Source of the DNA: Deltaproteobacteria bacterium
Lineage (GTDB): Bacteria > Desulfobacterota > Syntrophobacteria > BM002
Length of the DNA: 8,253 bases
NCBI GenBank assembly: GCA_020350905.1
Contig: CP070843.1
Coordinates: 3,170,705-3,178,957 of the forward strand
Direction: 5' to 3'
The notes below the pieces were generated by a model. It was not told where the DNA came from, made no database searches, and was given only the letters and a program-made list of their open reading frames with translations. The translations under genes were made by a program, and so were the position numbers. Positions within the stretch are counted from its first letter, which is position 1; every line of letters begins with the position of its first letter. Of this stretch, positions 5,445-8,253 are shown piece after piece.

Positions 5445-5509
5445 ACTGACCTGTATATTTCAACGATAAGATCGACTGGCCACCGAGTCAATGTAAGGGT
5501 CGGTCTTCA

Positions 5510-5586
5510 GATGTGGGATGGGGGATTTCAGATTGAGGATTGCGGACTTGGGATGTGGGATGTGAGATGTGGGATGTGAGATTGGT
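5510..5586. repeat. Heptamer array, eleven GATNTGR units
   Basis: Eleven tandem 7-bp units start at 5510 and repeat exactly every 7 bp to 5580. All eleven begin with GA and ten have T third. The commonest units are GATGTGG and GATGTGA, which alternate at 5552-5579. A weak twelfth unit (GTCTTCA) may precede at 5503. The array occupies the first half of the 303-bp spacer 5445-5747 and contains no coding signal. Confidence 0.8.
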
Positions 5587-5628
5587 GCTTACTTGTGCCT
5601 GCTGCCGACTGCCCGCTGCCTGCTTGCC
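5587..5628. repeat. Second heptamer array (NCTGCCN), in register with the first
   Basis: Six further 7-bp units continue without phase change from 5587. Those at 5601, 5608 and 5615 read GCTGCCG, ACTGCCC and GCTGCCT. The first two and the last are more diverged. The strand-inverted version of this unit family occurs at 4088-4108. Confidence 0.65.
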
Positions 5629-5646
5629 CTGAGCTAGTCGAAGGGC
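5626..5646. repeat. GCCCTGAGC...GAAGGGC palindromic element
   Basis: GCCCT (5626-5630) pairs with AGGGC (5642-5646) around GAGCTAGTCGA. The sequence resembles the CCCTGAGC-GAAGTCGAAGGG hairpin seen repeatedly between genes in many bacterial genomes, here with part of the centre missing. This match is from memory of that motif and was not searched. Confidence 0.45.
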
Positions 5647-5678
5647 TGTCCTCTGCCTCATTCTGACAGATGACCCCA

Positions 5679-5707
5679 TTGCTGCCCACCAATACATACA
5701 GTATTAT
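5679..5707 (+). promoter_or_regulatory. Putative promoter of the GTPase gene
   Basis: TTGCTG (5679-5684) and TATTAT (5702-5707) are separated by 17 bp. The -10 matches five of six consensus positions and the -35 matches three. The start point near 5714 would give a leader of about 34 nt that includes the GGAG site at 5735-5738. This also argues against translation beginning upstream at 5670. Confidence 0.4.
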
Positions 5708-5747
5708 ATCTATTGAGAACTATTCACATTGGGCGGAGACGAGAGAG

Positions 5748-7106
5748 ATGCAGAGAGACGAGAAACAAAAGCGCGTGATTATAATGGGTGCGGGTGGACG
5801 CGATTTTCATAACTTCAACATGGTATATCGGGACAGCCCCCATACCCGTGTGGTTGCTTTTACCGCTGCACAAATTCCCGGCATAGAGGAAAAAGTATAC
5901 CCTCCTGCCCTGGCAGGATCCCTCTACCCGGAAGGCATATCTATTGTGTCTCAGGATCAGCTGCCAGACCTCATCAGGAAACATTCAGTGGACGAGGTTG
6001 TCTTTTCCTATAGCGATATTTCCCATGAGATGATGGGGCACCACGCCTCGGTGGCACTGGCAGCCGGGGCTGACTTTGTTCTTTTTGGGCCGGAACGGAC
6101 CATGCTGGAAACTGCGATTCCGGTGATTTCTGTATGCGCGGTGCGAACCGGCTGCGGCAAGAGCCAGCTTACGCGCCATCTCTGCGACTTGTTGCGAAAG
6201 TGGGACATAAGCACCGTGGTCATCCGACATCCCATGGCCTATGGAGACCTCTTCCGCCAGCGTGTCCAACATTTTGCCACGCCAGCGGATCTGGATGCCC
6301 AGCAGTGTACCATTGAGGAGCGAGAGGAGTATGAACCCCTTATCGCCAGAGATGCTACAGTATTTGCAGGAGTGGACTACCGGGAGGTTTTGAGTCAGGT
6401 TGAAGCAGAAAATCCCCGGGTAATTCTTTGGGATGGTGGCAACAACGACTTCCCATTTATTCGCCCTGATTTAGAGATCGTTCTGCTGGACCCCTTCAGA
6501 CCAGGACATGGCTTGCTTTACCATCCGGGGGAAACAAACCTGAGACGCGGCCAGGTGCTGGTAATAAACAAAGTGAACAGTGCTCCAAGGCATTGTGTTG
6601 ACCGTGTTTTGGAAATCGTTCTGCAAGTAAATCCTCAAGCCCAGATAGTTGAGACGGCCTCCGTTTACCAGGTGGATCGACCCGGGGCAATAAAGGACAA
6701 ACGAGTCTTGGTGGTGGAAGATGGACCAACCCTCACCCATGGTGAGATGTCTCATGGTATAGGCTACCTGGCAGCCAAGGAGCTGGGAGCAAGAGAAATA
6801 GTGAATCCCAAACCATTTGCCCAAGGAAGCCTACGGGAAACCTTTACCGCCTACACCCACATCGCTGAATTGCTGCCCGCCATGGGCTATGGACCCGAAC
6901 AAATGGCTGACTTAGAGGCCACTATCAATAAGACACCTGCCGATGTGGTGTTGGTGGCAACTCCCGTGGACTTGGCAGGCCTCCTCAAGCTGAAGAAAGA
7001 ATGTGTACGATTGACGTATGAAGTCCAGCCCCTGGGCAAACCCCGCATGGAAGATATCATGATAGAATTTCTAAGCAAACACAACCTAATGACAGATAGT
7101 TCCTAA
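5748..7106 (+). CDS. Cyclic 2,3-diphosphoglycerate synthetase-like P-loop GTPase
   Basis: This 452-residue soluble protein resembles the COG2403-type family founded by archaeal cyclic 2,3-diphosphoglycerate synthetase, which closes 2,3-diphosphoglycerate into a cyclic thermoprotectant at the cost of a nucleotide. The start at 5748 is chosen because GGAG lies 9 nt upstream and the family's opening strand (RVIIMGAGGRDFHNFN, residues 9-24) follows directly. The P-loop is at 131-140 (AVRTGCGKSQ, with K138 and S139), where alanine replaces the usual first glycine of GxxxxGK[ST]. A Walker-B-like WDGGNND lies at 228-234. A GTPase-like base-recognition motif NKVN is at 274-277, with N in place of the usual D. 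Length is close to the archaeal enzyme. Bacterial members are mostly annotated only as GTPases, so the product is inferred and could differ. It lies 161 bp upstream of rpoH, on the same strand. Confidence 0.78.
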   Translation: MQRDEKQKRVIIMGAGGRDFHNFNMVYRDSPHTRVVAFTAAQIPGIEEKVYPPALAGSLYPEGISIVSQDQLPDLIRKHSVDEVVFSYSDISHEMMGHHASVALAAGADFVLFGPERTMLETAIPVISVCAVRTGCGKSQLTRHLCDLLRKWDISTVVIRHPMAYGDLFRQRVQHFATPADLDAQQCTIEEREEYEPLIARDATVFAGVDYREVLSQVEAENPRVILWDGGNNDFPFIRPDLEIVLLDPFRPGHGLLYHPGETNLRRGQVLVINKVNSAPRHCVDRVLEIVLQVNPQAQIVETASVYQVDRPGAIKDKRVLVVEDGPTLTHGEMSHGIGYLAAKELGAREIVNPKPFAQGSLRETFTAYTHIAELLPAMGYGPEQMADLEATINKTPADVVLVATPVDLAGLLKLKKECVRLTYEVQPLGKPRMEDIMIEFLSKHNLMTDSS

Positions 7107-7171
7107 CAGGTTCTGTGAGGAAGCCGCAATTTGGGAAATCATAAATCCTGAGTTGCCCCCTTGAGGCTAGC

Positions 7172-7200
7172 TTGACATGAATGCTCACCTGAAGTAGCCT
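7172..7200 (+). promoter_or_regulatory. Putative rpoH promoter
   Basis: A perfect -35 hexamer TTGACA lies at 7172-7177. With 17-bp spacing the -10 position is TAGCCT (7195-7200), which matches only three of six bases. I see no sigma-32-type promoter (CTTGAAA with CCCCAT) and no CIRCE operator in this 161-bp spacer. The spacer also has no clear terminator for the GTPase gene, so read-through into rpoH is possible. Confidence 0.35.
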
Positions 7201-7204
7201 GTTC

Positions 7205-7255
7205 TATCTGGACGGTCCAACAATCTTCTCTCTCCAAGGTAGCCAGATAAAAGGA
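7205..7255 (+). promoter_or_regulatory. Long-loop dyad and ribosome binding site before rpoH
   Basis: TATCTGG (7205-7211) and CCAGATA (7243-7249) form a perfect 7-bp stem with a 31-nt loop. It abuts the purine-rich AAGGA (7251-7255) that would serve as the ribosome binding site, with a rather long 12-nt spacing to the ATG at 7268. An RNA element modulating rpoH translation is possible, but the stem leaves the site unpaired. Confidence 0.35.
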
Positions 7256-7267
7256 TAAACTGCAAAC

Positions 7268-8242
7268 ATGGCGAGAAAAGCAAAAAAGAAAAAAGACGAA
7301 GATAATACTCTAGAGCAAGCTGCAGACTTCGCCTTCGAAGAAACCGAATTGGCACCGCTGAAAAGCTACTCTTCTGATTCTCTCGTTCCCTATGATCCGC
7401 TCAAGCACTACCTCATGGAAATCAAACGGTATCCCCTTCTGAGCCGCGAGGAAGAACAGCGACTGGCTATACGCTACAGAGAAAAGGGCGATATGGAAGC
7501 TGCTTATCGGCTCATTACCTCAAACCTGAGATTGGTTGTTAAGATTGCCCTGAGTTTTCAGCGCCACTGGATGCGTAATCTAATGGACCTGATTCAGGAA
7601 GGTAATATCGGCTTGATGCAGGCAGTAAAAAAATTCGACCCATACCGCGGTTTTAAACTCTCCTACTATGCCTCGTTCTGGATCAAGGCTTACATCATCA
7701 AATTTATCATGGACAATTGGAAACTCGTCAAGATCGGTACAACTCAGGCCCAGCGCAAGCTTTTTTTCAATCTTCGCAAAGAAAAAGAACGCTTGCTGGC
7801 TATGGGATTTGAGCCGAGACCTAAGTTACTGGCTGAGCGGTTGGATGTAAAAGAATCTGAAGTCATCGAAATGGATCAACGGCTGGGCAGCTGGGAGGTG
7901 TCTCTGGATGCCCCTATCAAAGAAGACTCAGACAGCGACCATCAATCCTTCATTCCGTCCGATGATATAGCAGCAGACGAACTGCTTGCAGATTTCGAAA
8001 GGAGAGAACTGCTCAAGGAAAAACTGGCCTCTTTCAGGACCACTTTGCCGGAGAAGGAGCGATTTATTTTCGACCACAGGCTCATGGCTGAGGACCCTAT
8101 GACCTTGCAGGAGATCGGGGATGTTTACGGGATCAGCCGTGAGCGCGTACGGCAGATACAAGTTAGAATTACCAAGAAAATCAAAACATACTTGCAGGCA
8201 GAAATCGAAGGTATTGAAGATTTGTATTCAGAGTTGCTGTAA
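7268..8242 (+). CDS. rpoH: RNA polymerase heat-shock sigma factor sigma-32 (RpoH)
   Basis: This 324-residue sigma-70 family protein directs core RNA polymerase to heat-shock promoters. Region 1.2 begins at 43 (DPLKHYLMEIKRYPLLSREE). Region 2 covers about 76-155, with LITSNLRLVVKIA, the core-binding DLIQEGNIGLMQAVKKFD (107-124) and the -10 melting segment FKLSYYASFWIKAYI (129-143). The RpoH box QRKLFFNLR (162-170) is intact and distinguishes RpoH from other group 2/3 sigmas. In E. coli the neighbouring part of region 2 takes part in feedback control by chaperones and FtsH. Region 4.2 has the helix-turn-helix LQEIGDVYGISRERVRQIQ (279-298). The protein is about 40 residues longer than E. coli RpoH (284 residues), because of a Lys-rich then acidic N-terminal extension (ARKAKKKKDEDN onward). 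The gene is complete and ends 11 bp before the window edge. Confidence 0.95.
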   Translation: MARKAKKKKDEDNTLEQAADFAFEETELAPLKSYSSDSLVPYDPLKHYLMEIKRYPLLSREEEQRLAIRYREKGDMEAAYRLITSNLRLVVKIALSFQRHWMRNLMDLIQEGNIGLMQAVKKFDPYRGFKLSYYASFWIKAYIIKFIMDNWKLVKIGTTQAQRKLFFNLRKEKERLLAMGFEPRPKLLAERLDVKESEVIEMDQRLGSWEVSLDAPIKEDSDSDHQSFIPSDDIAADELLADFERRELLKEKLASFRTTLPEKERFIFDHRLMAEDPMTLQEIGDVYGISRERVRQIQVRITKKIKTYLQAEIEGIEDLYSELL

Positions 8243-8253
8243 GTAGAGAATCC

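Noticed and set aside
5510..5628. CRISPR array
   Set aside because: Units are 7 bp, contiguous and degenerate, with no 23-37-bp repeats, spacers or cas genes.
5670..5747. Upstream ATG at 5670 for the GTPase gene
   Set aside because: It adds 26 residues unlike the family start, lacks a ribosome binding site, and overlaps the putative promoter. ATG 5748 has GGAG at a proper distance.
7107..7267. CIRCE element or sigma-32 promoter upstream of rpoH
   Set aside because: Neither TTAGCACTC/GAGTGCTAA nor a CTTGAAA...CCCCAT pair is present.

Overview
The window reads as ordinary bacterial chromosome of about 50% GC. It most resembles a Desulfobacterota (former Deltaproteobacteria) genome. That assignment is an inference from three things: a sigma-32 with a lysine-rich N-terminal extension, a bacterial homologue of cyclic 2,3-diphosphoglycerate synthetase, and intergenic spacers full of short-unit repeats. 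No mobile-element gene, tRNA, rRNA or CRISPR array is visible.

Layout. Positions 1-324 (minus) hold the 5' part of an unrecognised gene that runs off the left edge. A divergent regulatory region (325-560) follows, with a sigma-70-like promoter, a structured leader and a perfect 12-bp terminator-type hairpin. Next comes a branched-chain/hydrophobic amino-acid (HAAT/Liv) ABC uptake cassette on the plus strand: a periplasmic binding protein (561-1766), LivH permease (2098-2994) and LivM permease (3150-4058). The genes are separated by unusually long spacers (331 and 155 bp), and no LivG/LivF ATPase gene is present. A small minus-strand hypothetical gene (4197-4652) converges on livM and is divergent from a plus-strand hypothetical gene (4746-5444). 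A 303-bp spacer (5445-5747) then leads to a cyclic-2,3-diphosphoglycerate-synthetase-like GTPase (5748-7106), followed by rpoH, the heat-shock sigma factor (7268-8242).

How the genes work together. The binding protein captures an amino acid or similar ligand in the periplasm. LivH and LivM would form the membrane channel, with ATPases that must be encoded elsewhere. RpoH would direct transcription of heat-shock genes. The GTPase next to it belongs to a family whose archaeal founder makes a thermoprotectant solute, so the pairing is suggestive but unproven. The two central hypothetical genes have no function I can name.

The most unusual signal is not a gene. The spacers at 1829-2021, 4067-4186 and 5510-5646 are built from degenerate 7- or 8-bp units kept in strict register. 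Two spacers share one unit family in opposite orientations, and one is folded into a roughly 190-bp inverted repeat. They resemble in style the heptameric STRR repeats known from cyanobacteria. They look like a family of intergenic microsatellite-like elements spread through this genome.
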